A stretch of 64,000 nt of DNA, from assembly GCA_002786025.1 (NCBI GenBank), contig NHNW01000002.1, forward strand, positions 124,001-188,000, given 5' to 3'. This stretch comes from Zasmidium citrigriseum (taxonomy: Eukaryota; Ascomycota; Dothideomycetes; Mycosphaerellales; Mycosphaerellaceae). The notes below the pieces were generated by a model. It searched no databases. It saw only the letters and a list, made by a program, of their open reading frames with translations, and had not been told where the DNA came from. The number at the start of each line of letters is the position of its first letter. Positions within the stretch are counted from its first letter, which is position 1. Position numbers and translations under genes: made by a program. Shown in pieces: positions 41,265 to 53,380 of this stretch.

Positions 41265-42018
41265 TTACTTCGCGAACCCCTGAATGTAAGAGTTATACAA
41301 CACCTCATCAATCAAAAAGTCCACCGGCGCCCCAAACTTGCTCTTCGCCTCAAACGTAAAACTCGTACACACGCCCTGCGTGCTATTCGGCCAAGGGCCC
41401 TGCTTGAAGGTCATATTCGACGCAGGATACCCCGTCGGCTCATACTCCAGCGTAAACGTCTCCGTTGTCTCGTTCGCCGGGTCAGGCTGTTGGATGTACG
41501 GCAGACACTTGGCGGTGACAGTGACCTCGCAAGCAGTCGGTGCGGCGAGGTAGTATGTTGGAGAGTGCGTGATGGGCGTTGCGCAGGCGTAGTGCAGGGA
41601 GTAGATGCGGCCTTCGGGGAACTGGCCTGTGAAGGAGACGTTGCCGGTTTTGCCTGCTGGGAGGACGGCGTAGTTTGGCGTCGAGTAGGGGCGGACGTGT
41701 GGGGCGATGTCGTTTACTTTGCCGGGCGTGGCGACGATGAAGTTTGTCCAGTTGGCGGAGTCGTAGTTTCCTACGGGTTTGCCAGCTGGGAGGTCGTCGA
41801 ACTGGTGGAGATGTTAGTTGGTGGGTCTCGAGGATAAATGGGCGACTTACTGTGGCGTTGAATGGTTTGCAAACGATCGGTGCATCGACGTTGTAACCGC
41901 CGCAAACATCACACTCCCATTCGGGAATGTTGAAAAAGGCGCACGCTGGGTCTTCGGCTGAGACGAGCGAGGGGAGGACGGCGGCGGCGAGGGCCAGCAG
42001 AGTTGTCGTTTTCATCAT
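41265..42018 (-). CDS. Small secreted protein, 234 aa, function unknown
   Basis: Exons 42018-41851 and 41801-41265 with a 50-base intron (GTAAGT..CACCAG) give 235 codons. A signal peptide (MMKTTTLLALAAAVLPSLVSA) is followed by a short Cys-rich head (CAFF, WECDVCGG, IVCKPF). The second exon has Cys-containing strands (YACATP, ACEVTVTAKC, GVCTSFTFEAKSKFG) and several N-glycosylation sequons. The beta-rich look and paired cysteines suggest a compact extracellular fold such as those of allergen-like or effector-like proteins. I recognise no named family. The unspliced frame would shift into low-complexity sequence, so the second exon, longer and well ordered, is right. Confidence 0.75.
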
Positions 42019-42653
42019 TCTGGATCTCGTCTTGCTGTGTCAGTTTGTGAGATACTGGTCTTCACTTTCCCGACGAGTTCGCCAGAGCATATATACTCTC
42101 CTTAGCAGAATGCTGTCATCGTGTCCGACTACTATGCATACAGCCTCATGGAGTAGACAATCCCGCGCCGCGTTACATCACCGCGTTCAATAATCCAACC
42201 ACGCTAGAACCTATAGAACTCGCAGGTACTCCTCGTTCGGGGAACGTGATGCTGATCGATGCCGGATGAGTATTCTGTCTCGTATTTCAGCAATCCATCA
42301 GACTGAACATCTCCACTTACCGAGGCTGCCCTGCTGCCGTTCATTGCTTGCTTGAAGCTTCTCTTGAAGCTTATGCATAAATCAGAGGATCTATATAACT
42401 GCGAGATGTGAGATTTACGAGATGGTAGATGTCGTGACCAAATGCGAGTTCGAATGATCTGGTATTATTAGCAACTGCATGAGCAGATCCGCGACTTTTG
42501 GTGCAGCTCTTCCGCCTTCTGGAAAGTCCTTCTTTTCGATGCAACCCACGAGGTGCCAAAACCAGTCAGAATCAAGCCTTGGTAGATGCCTCCCCTCGCA
42601 ATCCAAGCCGCTTCGATCCAGCTATTTCGACCATCTCTTCCTGCCGTTTGCAA
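42019..42653. other. Intergenic
   Basis: About 635 bases with the promoter of the small secreted protein gene and the 3' flank of the F-box-like gene. ORFs on both strands have no family marks. Confidence 0.4.
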
Positions 42654-44417
42654 CTAGCGGCGGCCGCCCTTGAGGTGCTGGTCGACCTGCCATCCGTATT
42701 TTTCAGCCTCACGTATGACACCGGCCAGTCTTGACCGGAACTCAGATAGATCGTACTTGGCGATCTTCGGGGTCGGATGATGGATGGTCAGCTGCGGCTT
42801 CGTGCGGAGACTCTCGCACTCGCTCAGCTGCTTCAACAGCTCAGTGCCTTGCTGCCGACGAACGTAATGCTCTTCCGCGTCAGACATGGCGATGAGCTGC
42901 CGGTCGTTGGTGTAGCGTCCCGTCCAGCGATCCGTCATCATGCCATGCTCGAGGTCGATGGTGAAGTGTTCAAGTTTGCCCGGTTTGATCAGAGCCTGTA
43001 CGGACGAACGTATAGCAGAAAGCAATCTATCCCTAGCAGGCGGCTTCACCACGCCGAGACGGGAGGCAGGTGAAGTGAGGTCTAGAAGTGCGCCCTCGAC
43101 GAAATCCTCGTGGATGCCGCGATGCCAGATGGGAGCATGGATCTGAATGTTGCGCAGGTAGCTGACATTGACGGGTCCGATCGTAGCAAGGAATGACTCC
43201 AACTGCATCCAGGCGGAGGTTGACCAAGGGAAGTGGAAGAGGTTTTGACCATAGAAGATGGGTGCAGCCCGAGCGTGAATGTCCTTGGAGACCCTGCTCA
43301 ACCGTCAGTCATTTGCATTCAACACCGTTGTACTCTTTCACAGCGGATGGTGACATGGCCTGAGTGAAGCTGGTGGTAGTGGTGGTGATACTTGCCTGAG
43401 AAGTGCAGTAGTGATGTCGCGACACGGAGACTTGAGCTTCCTGGTCTTGTTTCCACGGACTTCGAGCGCATCGGTGAACATGCCACAGTCCTTCTGCATC
43501 AAGGAGACGTCCTGCCATGGGTCAGTATTTGCTTGAGTTTCCAAAGAGAACCACATCAGCCGTCACTTTGGACTACCATTCCACCAGAATCAGCGAACAT
43601 ATCTTCTATCACGCTCAAGTTCCGACCAATGCCCCCTGCTCTGCTCGAGGCTTTGCTGGCCGCCCCGCGCAGTGACTCGTGTTGCATGAACAATTCAGAT
43701 GGTACTTACATCGATGAGCTGCGTCCAGTCAAGGGGAACCGTGTACGATGCACCATCCATGGTGACTGTTTGGGTAGTGGAAGGGACCCGGCAGTGACCG
43801 TGGATGAAAGGACGTAACCAGGTGAAGTCGATGGCGAGCGGTTTCTCCCCCACGAGTAGCATAGCCAGAATCTTGTCCTGTACTTTGTCCGGGAGCTTGG
43901 CGAATGGGAATGGCTTAGTATTCCGGGAAGTGCGGCGGACTGGAGGCGAGCTCGGGGGTGATGGATCTCCTGGAATGTAGCGGTCGACATTCTTGAGACG
44001 CTCTGCTCGCCGTCTCTCGATGAGGTTCTCGTAGGCGAGATCGTCCTTACGGGTGTCCCACTGGCGACGGACGGCGTTGCGAAGGGTGTTCCAGGTCTCA
44101 CTATTGGCTTGCCGAGATCCAAGAGGGATGTTATTGGGACCAGTGCCCAGGACTTGGGGAGGTGGAGGCGGGCATGAGGCATCGCTGCCGTCCGAGCCTT
44201 CTACTTTGATCTTCTTAGAGGCAGGTGGGTGTGGCAGGGACCGCTTGCGGAGGCGAGGGTCGGCCGTTGAAAATGGTGAAGTTGGAGTAGTGCTCGGGCT
44301 GGGAATGCGACTAGAGGATGAGGATGATGATACAGCTGCTGCTGCGCTATCGATGAGCAGGTTGAGGTCATGATTGAACTTGTCTCGGTCGGTGGCGAAG
44401 ACCTCGTACGGATCCAT
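42654..44417 (-). CDS. F-box-like protein, 487 aa
   Basis: Exons are 44417-43710, 43511-43396 and 43293-42654; the sum is 488 codons. The first intron is 198 bases. The second begins with GC rather than GT (AG|GCAAGT), and a GT alternative next to it breaks the frame. The N-terminal 150 residues are disordered (poly-Ala/Ser, PSPSTTPTSP) with KKIKVEG as a possible nuclear signal. FPFAKLPDKVQDKILAMLLV near 190 resembles the fungal F-box-like leader LPxELRxxI that recruits Skp1. The rest has the dispersed VSKDIHARAAPIFYGQNLFHFP pattern typical of fungal F-box-like proteins of unknown target. A substrate-adaptor role in SCF ubiquitin ligase is a family-level inference. Confidence 0.78.
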
Positions 44418-45118
44418 GGCTGGTGGTGGTGTAGGGGAGCGATGTAAGTCAAGGTTGATGGTTGGTGTTTGACGCGGGCAGGTCGAGTGAGGTCGTTTGC
44501 AATGCCGTCGCCGCTCGGGAGTTGCCAGCGCGCAAATGCTGGTCGTCTTGCCGGCAACCTGCATTTCCATCGGCCCGCAGTCGTTTGTGCCCATGCCTCA
44601 TCTCCCTCCAATTTCACGCTCCAACGATCGCGGAACTCGGGACGACGAAAGGCACTGCTCCATTGGGGTGGCCGATTCCTCGAACGCTTAAGTGGAAACG
44701 CCGCTTTGACCGACTGATCTAGCCTTTCGGGAATTGGAAAAAGCTGCCTGTACATGATACCTACACAATTGTACAGATCTCCTGTCTGGCGGCAAGCGCA
44801 ATCACTGTTCCCCCTTCCCGCATCATCACTAGGCGGTCCTATTGGTGTGCCAAGGGCGATTTCTCCGCCCCTTCCACCTTCTTCCAGCTTTCCGTTCGTG
44901 CACAGACTTCAAGATGCCTGGCATTTTTGTGTCCTGAGCCCTCCAATGCAGCTTATAGCAAAGCCATCGCTCATGTCTCTTGTCGTATTCAACGCCGCGC
45001 AGGAATATGTACTGCTGCGTGCCCTTACCCTTTTACGGCTCTCGCCCTTCCCACGGGGTCCATAGCTCGTCTGGAGTGGAGATCGTTGTTGTTGTTCTTT
45101 CATTCCCTTGCTGTCCCA
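44418..45118. other. Intergenic
   Basis: About 700 bases upstream of the F-box-like gene and beyond the end of Cmc2. The frame upstream of the F-box-like start is open but looks like leader. No gene is supported. Confidence 0.4.
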
Positions 45119-45412
45119 TCACGAATTGGCATCAATGTCGGCCCAGATCTTCTTCATGTGCTCTCTCTTCTTCTTGGCCTCTTCCCGATTCTGCGCCGTC
45201 CGCTCCAGCCGCTCCGCCCTCAAACATCTGTTGACCTCTCGCTTTGTATCACTGCACATCCCCATCGCCTTCCACATGAAGCCTCTGGCGTGACACTCTT
45301 CGAGCGCTGTCATGATCTCTTCGCATCCTAATGAAGTCAACATTGGCGTCATGTATGCGAACCATGTGAATGCTGACCTTTCTGGTCTTCACGATGCAGA
45401 TGCGGATGCATG
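45119..45412 (-). CDS. CMC2: Cx9C protein Cmc2, cytochrome c oxidase assembly factor, 80 aa
   Basis: Small intermembrane-space protein needed for cytochrome c oxidase biogenesis. Exons 45412-45379 and 45327-45119 join across a 51-base intron to give 81 codons. The first exon supplies MHPHLHREDQK, the usual Cmc2 start; without it a false Met in the intron would be used. The twin CX9C motifs are GCEEIMTALEEC and MCSDTKREVNRC, which form a disulfide hairpin after Mia40-driven import. The tail is a charged helix. It shares a 203-base promoter with prefoldin subunit 2, transcribed the other way. Confidence 0.9.
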
Positions 45413-45615
45413 TTGGGCGATGTAGAGTTTTACACAGCTTGAAAGAATGTCAATGGCAATCGAAGGTCTCGAGAGGAAGTCGAAGACGTCGAGACCACAC
45501 AGAAGATCGCAAGGAAGGTACGCCGGCTTGGCAACGGTCAGCTTAGTCACGGCAATCTCGCCGTCTTTCGATGCATCAGGTGAAGGAACAAGCTCGAGAA
45601 AACAATCCTCGCGAC
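45413..45615. promoter_or_regulatory. Shared bidirectional promoter of CMC2 and PFD2
   Basis: Only 203 bases separate the two start codons, so both promoters must lie here or overlap. No classical TATA box stands out. Confidence 0.55.
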
Positions 45616-46460
45616 ATGTCTCAGCAGCAGTTGTCGGCGAAGAAGCAGCAAGGTGAGGCATAATACAGACATTGTGCTAGCCAAGTCATGGCTAACATCT
45701 TTGGCAGAGCTTCAAACGCAATACTCCAACTACAAGGAGAATCTCCAAGCCATCGCGCAGAAAATCGGCGAAGTTGAACAAGAAGCCGAAGAGCACAAGT
45801 GAGTCGCCATGTCTCCCCATCGACCACCACATCTTCCACGAATTGTCATACTTGCGGTGTCTCACCGCCAATCGGGCCATTTTTCTGTCCTCGACGCCAC
45901 TGCTCCTCACCATCATTGGCCCGCGAACCTACCACTCACCGCCACGACTACTATCCCCCTGCAAGTCATAGCAGAACTCCTTCCATCATGCACATCCCAG
46001 AAGAAGATCCGCTTGCATGTGTTGGTACCTGCATGAGAGCACCGGGCGATCACTGCTCCTGCCATGCGATTATGGATCACGGGTGCCATGACTCTGCGTA
46101 GACTTTGGGGGATGCATCTTGCGTTTTTTCTCGCCCGCGGATGAAAGTAAGGTATGAGGGCTGACGAGTGTTGTTTATCTAGGTTGGTGCTAGAGACGCT
46201 GACGCCGCTGGATGGCGAGCGGAAGTGCTTCCGGATGATCAATGGCGTCTTGACCGAGAGGACGGTGAAGGATGTTTTGCCGGCGCTGCAGACGAATGCG
46301 GAGGGGTTGAAGAAGGTGTTGGAGGATTTGGTGAAGCAGTATCAGAACAAGCAGGGCGAGATGGAGAAGTGGAAGGTATGTTTTCGAAGACTTCGTGGGA
46401 GTTAAATTTTGCTGACTTTTTGCGTAGAAAAAGAACAACATTCAAGTCGTCCAGCAATGA
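45616..46460 (+). CDS. GIM4: Prefoldin subunit 2, 117 aa
   Basis: Beta-type prefoldin subunit; the hexamer binds nascent actin and tubulin and passes them to the TRiC chaperonin in the cytosol. Four exons, 45616-45652, 45708-45798, 46183-46375 and 46428-46460, total 118 codons. The second intron is long for this genome at 384 bases. The protein is two helices around a beta hairpin: KKQQELQTQYSNYKENLQ, then LTPLDGERKCFRMINGVLTERTV, then KKVLEDLVKQYQNKQGEMEKWKKKNN, which is the typical Pfd2 pattern and length. Gene model is by hand; all junctions keep frame and family sequence. Confidence 0.92.
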
Positions 46461-48899
46461 TTGTGGTAGTGGACTGGAGCTTCTCTCTACATCGCAAGAG
46501 TATCGACACTCCATCGGCCCGGAAGCCTCGATCTCGCACGAGCATTGTACCTCAGATCAGCGGCTTCGTGTCACCGTCAATCTTGAGATGTTACCCAACG
46601 CTACCGACTGCAATCCTCAACCGTGATACACGGCCGGCTCCTGGGGACCACGGATCGTGACACGAATGCACCCTCCCATCGACTTCCTGAACCGTACGGA
46701 CTCGATCAAAAAAGAGATTTCTCTCTACGAAAGTGGAAGAAAGGAGTCGGCTTGTTCCCGCTGCAGGTCACACGACCAAGCAGTGCATGGATCTGTAGTG
46801 GAGATTGAATCATTCATTCACCGCTCGGAATGGGGCGCATGGCACAGTTTGGTACTCAATAGTTTGGTAGTATCTGTGTGAACTGCCTCCCGGGCCGTGT
46901 CTCCCACCCAAAGATTCATCAACTCGCTCAATTTCATATGCAATGTCTCAGTGTGGTAGGGCAGTGTCTTGATCTCTGAGTTATTCAGTCCCCGTAACAA
47001 GGTCACCACCGCACACGACAACCATAGACCCCCAAACCACTCCGCATCACCTGACACAACCATTCTGCCACAATAAATTGTACCCACCTCGCTTCAGCAT
47101 ATCATCAGCTCCCAATGTGTTGTTCCCCGCTACTGCAAGATGACACGCCCACCCACACGATATGTCTGTGGCGCAAGCATGTTCGTGAAGGATGCTCACA
47201 TATAGCTTATGTTCGTACTTTATGCAAGATGCGCTGGCCCGCAGGATGCAGCTTCTATCCTAGCTTGCTTGCCGAGACAGAGGTGCGGCCCAATACTTGA
47301 GGCCGTGAGGTGGGAGCGGGCAAACGACTGGTTACCGAGCCATGTCAGGGACGGGTGCGAATTGACTGGCTGGGAGGGACTTCACTTGATCGGAATTGTA
47401 GGGCTGATGAGAGAGTACCTCACTGTAATGACGATGCGTTGGTGTTTGGTAGCGAAGATAGCTATTCTCTGCTCATCATGACCGTATACAATACAATTGT
47501 ACTTTCGGGACAACGCATCGCCATGCAGCTAGGGATGGAAAGGATGCATACCCTTGGCGAGGGAGGGAGATAGAAGAGGAAGTCTGAAGACAGCGCACGA
47601 TGGGTTGATCTCTCCGAATAGGTAGCTATAGTGAAGGCGGGCGCGGATGGGGGTTCGGGCTGCCATGCAGCAGCTTTTTCGTTCTGACGTTCGCGGGATG
47701 CCGGCGCGCAGCGCGGAAGGGCGGATGTTGGCAGGAGTTCCTTGCCATGCGGCTGTGAGACGGCTCTTCCGATGCGATGATGGCCCTGTTTGAAGTCGTT
47801 ATTGATGTGATGGATAATTTCCAAGTGACGTCTCAGGTGTCGGAGGCAAGAACTGTCGCGCTGATTGGCAGGCGCAAAGGGCGAGGCGGGAATCGTGGGG
47901 GCGGGAAAGGCCGAGCGGCATGTCCCTCAGCGCTGGGAACGAGCTCTTCTCTTTGCTGCTGCCGCTGGATTAAAAAGGCCAATCAATAATTCCCACGCGC
48001 CGCAAATACCTGACTGGCTCTCCTCGCTCTGCTGCTCCTCCAGCACCGCTCAGCAACGCAAGTCAACGCACTCTGTCGTCACCCAGCGCCCGGCTCGCGA
48101 AGCTCCAGTCTGCACCGCGACGCGCCTCACCGAACAGCAGCAGCACAGCACACAGACGCCGCCCGCTGCCCGTCAGACCACACCAGCGACCGCGCCAGCG
48201 ACCTGCCCTGAGCCCACGCAGCGCAGCGCAGCACCCGATCGCAGGCCGCCGCGCATCGCATTAGCTGTCGCCGCATCGTGAACGCATCAGGCGCGAACCT
48301 GATCCCTCGTGCGTCGGTAGTGCAGGCCCCAAGTGATCGCGTCGCCGCCGTGAGAGTGGGATTTGTTGTCCGCCTTGCCAAGCCACGCAGTCGCCGCCGC
48401 AGCCCACCGCATACCTGGCCAGCAGTCCAGACGTGCATTGCAGCAGCAGCACTATTACGCCCCTCCGCCGTGCTCGATACGTCAGTTGAGCCACACGCGC
48501 TCCTGTGCTGCCCTGCGCGCGCGACGTCGAATCGCCGTGCGCCTTACTTGCCTGCCTCACTCACCGCCCGCCGTCCCTGAGGCTCGCGCTGTGGGGAGTC
48601 GTGCATCCGTCAGAGTCTCGCCGCGCGCTACCACCCTTGAGGACCCCCAAATCGCCTGTTTGGGCGCCGACAGCACTCCCTCCCTCGGCTGGCCTCGTCA
48701 AACACACCGCTCCACTGCAGCAGCTACGACGCTTCTGCTGCTGCTCCTGCGTGCCGGCGCCGGCAACTCGATTCCACCTGCACCTTTCTAGCTAGCACGG
48801 TGGTACCGCAGCTCCAGGGGTGCCCGTTGACGTGGTGGCCAACGAATCATTGACAGCTCACACTGACCGAACCGGAATCCACCGAGCGCATTCAAAAAC
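46461..48899. other. Intergenic and long HapC upstream region, 2.4 kb
   Basis: No gene can be supported. From about 47,990 to 48,790 the sequence is C- and GC-rich with many CAGCAG/GCAGC runs and short ORFs on all frames, which looks like a long untranslated leader and promoter of the HapC gene. ORFs of 80-140 codons here have skewed composition and no domain. Confidence 0.45.
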
Positions 48900-50049
48900 A
48901 TGTCGCAGTCCCCAAGAGAGCCCGAGGACGTCGACGCGACCGCCACTCAATCGCCCAACGACGATGAGCCCCAGCCGCAGATCAACGACCAGACCGAAGG
49001 CGAAATGAGCAGACCTGAGGATGTCGGCTACGACTTCGAGGTCAAGGAGCAGGACCGATGGTTACCAATCGCAAATGGTGAGTCCCTCTCTGTAGCACCT
49101 TGCGTCCCAGCAGCACCACCTCCGTGCCATCCTTGTCCCACCCTCTCCCTGTGTGCCCTCGATGCCCTCGCGGCCGCACAAGACCACCGCAGTGTCCTTG
49201 ACACCTGCACCTCGTCCGTCCCAATGCTGTGACTGGCGTCGCTTCCTGCCCACATATAACGCTGCATCGCTGGCGTCTGGTCTGCACGCCCCGTCGAATC
49301 AGAGGCATCTTCGCCAGCCCACGATCTGCAGCATTTGTCTCGACGCTGCCGACTGGACAGACCAGACCAGATCATGCCGTCGCCATCCCCGCAGCAGTCC
49401 TCCTCGCCCCCCGAAGACGCCCACCAGCGTCTCGTCAAGAACCCGAATCGAAAGAATTTCGATCATGACGCTAACATACATAACTTTGCTCCAGTCGCCC
49501 GCATCATGAAGACTGCACTCCCCGAGAATGCCAAAATCGCAAAGGAAGCAAAGGAGTGCATGCAGGAGTGCGTGAGCGAGTTCATATCTTTCATCACCAG
49601 CGAAGGTACGTACCCTCTCTAGCGCCATCGGCCGGCGGCTATTTTAGTGGTTTGCGGCGCTAAGATCTGAGACAGCATCGGAGAAATGCCAGCAGGAGAA
49701 ACGCAAGACTGTCAACGGCGAAGACATCCTATTCGCCATGACCTCTCTTGGCTTTGAGAACTACGGAGAGGCGCTGAAGATCTACCTGGCCCGGTACCGA
49801 GAGGTAAGCACACGATGAACTGCTGTTTATATACGGCATATCCCTGTATATCTTATCCTAGTATCTATACTGACTTCCATCGAGAACTTGGTCGCCCGTG
49901 GCGAACACCAGAAGCCCGTCGCTGGTGGCAGTGGTGGCGCCACCACATCACCTTCTTACGACACCAATCACAACGCCCTCAACATGGATCCTTCTGGAGA
50001 AGGCGCCGCCGATTTTGGCTATGGCGCCGCTGGCCAAGGCGACTACTAG
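48900..50049 (+). CDS. hapC: CCAAT-binding factor subunit HapC/Hap3 (NF-YB), 193 aa
   Basis: Histone-fold subunit of the CCAAT-binding complex, a nuclear regulator of respiration, iron and redox genes. Four exons, 48900-49077, 49495-49605, 49676-49803 and 49885-50049, total 194 codons; the first intron is 417 bases. The core spans residues ~45-140: [14 protein letters not shown], then [44 protein letters not shown], and [18 protein letters not shown]. These match NF-YB nearly residue for residue. The C-terminus is Gly/Ser rich and ends GAAGQGDY. The N-terminus is acidic. Exon borders interrupt the histone fold at the same family-conserved sequence in each case, so the model is firm. Confidence 0.95.
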
Positions 50050-51347
50050 GCGTGCTCGCCGCAGCGTTGCTCTTCTTCGTTGTCTGTTTCTTGGCTCACC
50101 ATTGTTCTCTACAGGCCCTCTTCCAACGGATCAAAGACGAGAACGGAAATTATCTTCTCGATCAACAACTGTGCTTTATAACACGAGAAGTCTGGAGCCA
50201 GATGGACGGAGCCGAGAAGCAAGCGCATAAAGCCGCGCAACCCGATCGCCGCGATAGGCGGAAAGAGTTCTGAGACTTGACACGGATACTGGCAACGCAA
50301 CTCAACTCTATGATGGACTCACATGAATCATGGCCGGTCGTCTGGCCACGTATCCTTGCAGCTCTGGCCACAAAAAGTTTTGTCTTGAATGTTTGCTTAC
50401 AGAGGGGTTGTTAGAAAAGCATGGATGGACCAAAGACGACCAGTGCTGAATGCGATAAGAAATTCATGAGGGACGGCAAGGGTAACTACATCTTCGACCC
50501 CTTCTTTCGCGGTGGCGCGCGCGCAAAATGCAGAATCTCAATGGCTCGTTGGCTCATCAGCGGCGCTGACTGGAGAGAAAAAATCTTGCGCCACCACGTA
50601 TCGTTCTCAAAAGCACAGCAGAACGAAGAGCAGAACAGATCACCGGACACTCCTATGGCAATTAACGGAGCCAAGAACTACGTGGACGACCTGGTGGCTG
50701 CGCCTTGGGTACAAGAGCTACTCCATCTCTGAGCCGATTGCATTTGCCACGCTTCCTTCATCGACGCACGGCGTTCTCCTGGTATTTCTTTCCGGTCGTT
50801 TTTGGCGTGGTATCTGTATTTTCGGGGGAGAAAACGGGCATGCATGACTGCACGATGCAGTATCGCTTCAGGGTATTGGGTCATGTACATTCATGCTTTT
50901 TCATTGTTGGGGCGACAGAGATGGGTTTATTAGATGGCTCAGGGCGGATGGCCATTACTGCTCGCGCAGATTAATCGGCTGTAAAGATAGCTAATTGTTT
51001 CCTTGTCTCCTTTTTCAGTGGTATACCCAGGCATTGCACTATGGAGGGATGGCGGTATGGTAGGACGATAGCATTTGGAAATGAGAGAGGAAAATCTTTC
51101 GTTTGTCATTAAAGCTTCCTGTGGTAGAGAATTGTGAGTGAATGATTTTGAAGATAAAGCCACGTGATGGCGTGTGACGGTGCACGAGCCACTTTGAGCG
51201 ACGCGCCTTCCCGAACTGGCGCGACTTGCGGCCCATGTACCTTGACGCGGGACTCGAAGCCTATCTTTCCCTCAATCGCCTCCTTCTCGACTTCGTGAAG
51301 CCTGCGTCCACCGGACATGCCAATCGCCCACTGCTGAAGCCTGCAAT
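50050..51347. other. Intergenic with small ORFs of uncertain status
   Basis: About 1.3 kb. A frame at about 50106-50273 encodes RIKDENGNYLLD and a charged end. A second ORF at 50421-50732 (103 aa) encodes KKFMRDGKGNYIFD. The two share the GNY(I/L)xD pattern. Neither has a known domain or a clear gene structure, so I do not call them genes with confidence. Confidence 0.3.
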
Positions 51348-53014
51348 ATGCCGGTCCAGTTGTCACGGAACTCTGCACGCCTGCTTACCGTAGTGGGCGG
51401 CCAACCTTACGCCTCATCGGACGATCACGAAGACCTCTCTTCCTCTCCACGAAAGTCAGCAAGGAGCGAGGGCGTGAAGAGAAGACAGCCCAGGCACTCG
51501 GAGGTGGAGAGTAGCATGCCGACTCCGCCCGGGACGAACAGCTCTTTTGGGTCGCAGAAGGAGGTCGAGGTTGTGAATTTGGAGGACGACGACGATTTCG
51601 TGAATGCGGATCCGATTGACAGTGATGAGGAGGTTGAGGTGCCGAGGAGTGGGGGAAAGAATGTGAGCAGTGGGAATGGAGTGGGCAACACATCCGGCTT
51701 TAAGACACCATCAGTGGGTGGAGAGGTTGTGAACTGTGGGAGGAAGGAGAGTGGGCCCAAGTTTCACGTTCCTGGAGCAGGAGATGCAGGGGATAGTGGC
51801 AAGGGCAAGAAGAGAAAGAGTACTGAGAGTGTTGAGAAGAAGGATTTCCAGCTTCCGGCTGGCGGGAATGCTTTTGACAATGAACCGGACTGGATGCCCG
51901 ATCCACAACGGAAGAGGCAGAAGAAAGACGCGCAGGAGAACATACACGCGCCTCTGTCGAAGCCGAAGAGTAGTCAAGGTTATGGAAAGGAGGCCAAGAG
52001 GGCTAAGAAGCGGGAGCTTGAGAGAACGGCTTCGTTCCAGAATGCCAAAACATCGCCGAAGAAAGAGAAGCAGAAGGCTACCTTCAAGACCTTGGACGTT
52101 GACTTCGGGCCTGACGATGGACCTAGCGATTCGGGCTTCGCTGTTCCTGGGGCTGCAAATGACGACTTTCAACGACTAGGCTCATCCTCATCACTCAGCA
52201 GCGCACGAACGACACCTGATCCTGAGGAAGTCGGCGCGCTGGACCTTCCCAACTCAATACCGTACAAGCCAATGGCTGAATGTTCGTTTTGTGGCCAGCA
52301 AGTCGACAAGTTTGTCTTGGAGGACTTCGAGGATCGTTACCAGACCGGCGGAGATCTCTCCTTTAAATGGAAACGACGATTCTGTAAATACCACAAGGAG
52401 CAAGAAGCGAAGGAGATTTGGCGAGATCGATCGTATCCCGACATCGACTGGATCAACTTGCAACGGCGAATGCGAAGGCACAATTCGTACTTGGTCGATG
52501 TGTTGAATGACAAAACGCATTCGCATTACCGGGAGAAGCTGAAAGGCAAAGTGAAGACGAAGACTACGCGGAAGGTCTTCGATGCGTTGATGGATGCAGA
52601 CGAGAAGGAAGTAAACGATGCGAAGCCAGGAGCTTCTGTTGGGTACTACGGGCCCAAGGGAGAGAGGATGATGTTCGTGCCTTCGAGTTCCTCGCTTAGA
52701 ATTCTGCTAATTGATGTCACAGGATGGACCACATCATCAGCTGCCTCGCAGATGACATTCGCAAGCAAGCAAAGAAAGACAAGCTGGTGGCAGCATCCGG
52801 CGTCCAAGGCGGCGTGTCTGGTTTCGTACAGGCCGTGCTCGTGCCCCATTTGGCGGAATTGCTCATCAAAGAAGACATGAAACTGACAGGAGACTGGTTC
52901 TCGCAAGCGAGACGGATCATTGCCGAGAGTTGTGAAGTGGGCGAGATTTTACATCCCGAGATGCAAGACAAAGTTATTGAGGTTGCTGATGACAGCGATG
53001 ATGGGTATGATTGA
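51348..53014 (+). CDS. Rtc4-like domain protein, 538 aa
   Basis: Two exons, 51348-52672 and 52723-53014, with a 50-base intron, total 539 codons. The first ~290 residues are disordered, Ser/Lys/acidic, with VVNLEDDDDFV resembling a SUMO-interaction motif and several KKRK-type patches suggesting nuclear location. The C-terminal domain starts at CSFCGQQVDKF and includes WKRRFCKYHKEQEAKEIW, YPDIDWINLQRRMRRH, SVGYYGPKGERMM and GVSGFVQAVLVPHLAELLIKED. This is the pattern of the Rtc4 domain of yeast restriction of telomere capping protein 4. A role in telomere or chromatin biology is a family-level inference; yeast Rtc4 is itself poorly understood. Confidence 0.82.
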
Positions 53015-53380
53015 ACTTTGTACATGGGTATCTTTGTGTGAGCGTATTTTGCGCTTTGCTGTGTAGTCTTAATGACCTTCTTGCTGGCTCCAAGACACGC
53101 TTGTATGCCGCGGTCTCATCTTGAGGCCTAATTCTTCCATCCTGTCTTGCCTTCTGACTTCATCTCCACCTCTTCTTCGATGAATTGAATACCGGCGCCA
53201 CTCGTAGCTCTTGGTCTCAGCACCACTGGATGGCATGGCATGATACGGCAACGTCTCTCAGCCTTCTCAATGCTGGTACTGCGAAGCTTGTCTCTTTCTT
53301 CAAACTGCCCCGTCGTTCCCTCGATCCGACCATCTCATCTCATCAATTCAACCCCCTTCCGATCAATGGTTTCCTCTCTC

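Noticed and set aside
41085..41837. 250-codon plus-strand ORF opposite the small secreted protein
   Set aside because: It is the antisense shadow of the spliced secreted protein and is Arg/Val-rich without a domain.
49815..50273. 152-codon ORF overlapping the last HapC exon
   Set aside because: Its first half is the HapC exon in another frame; only the last third might be separate coding sequence.
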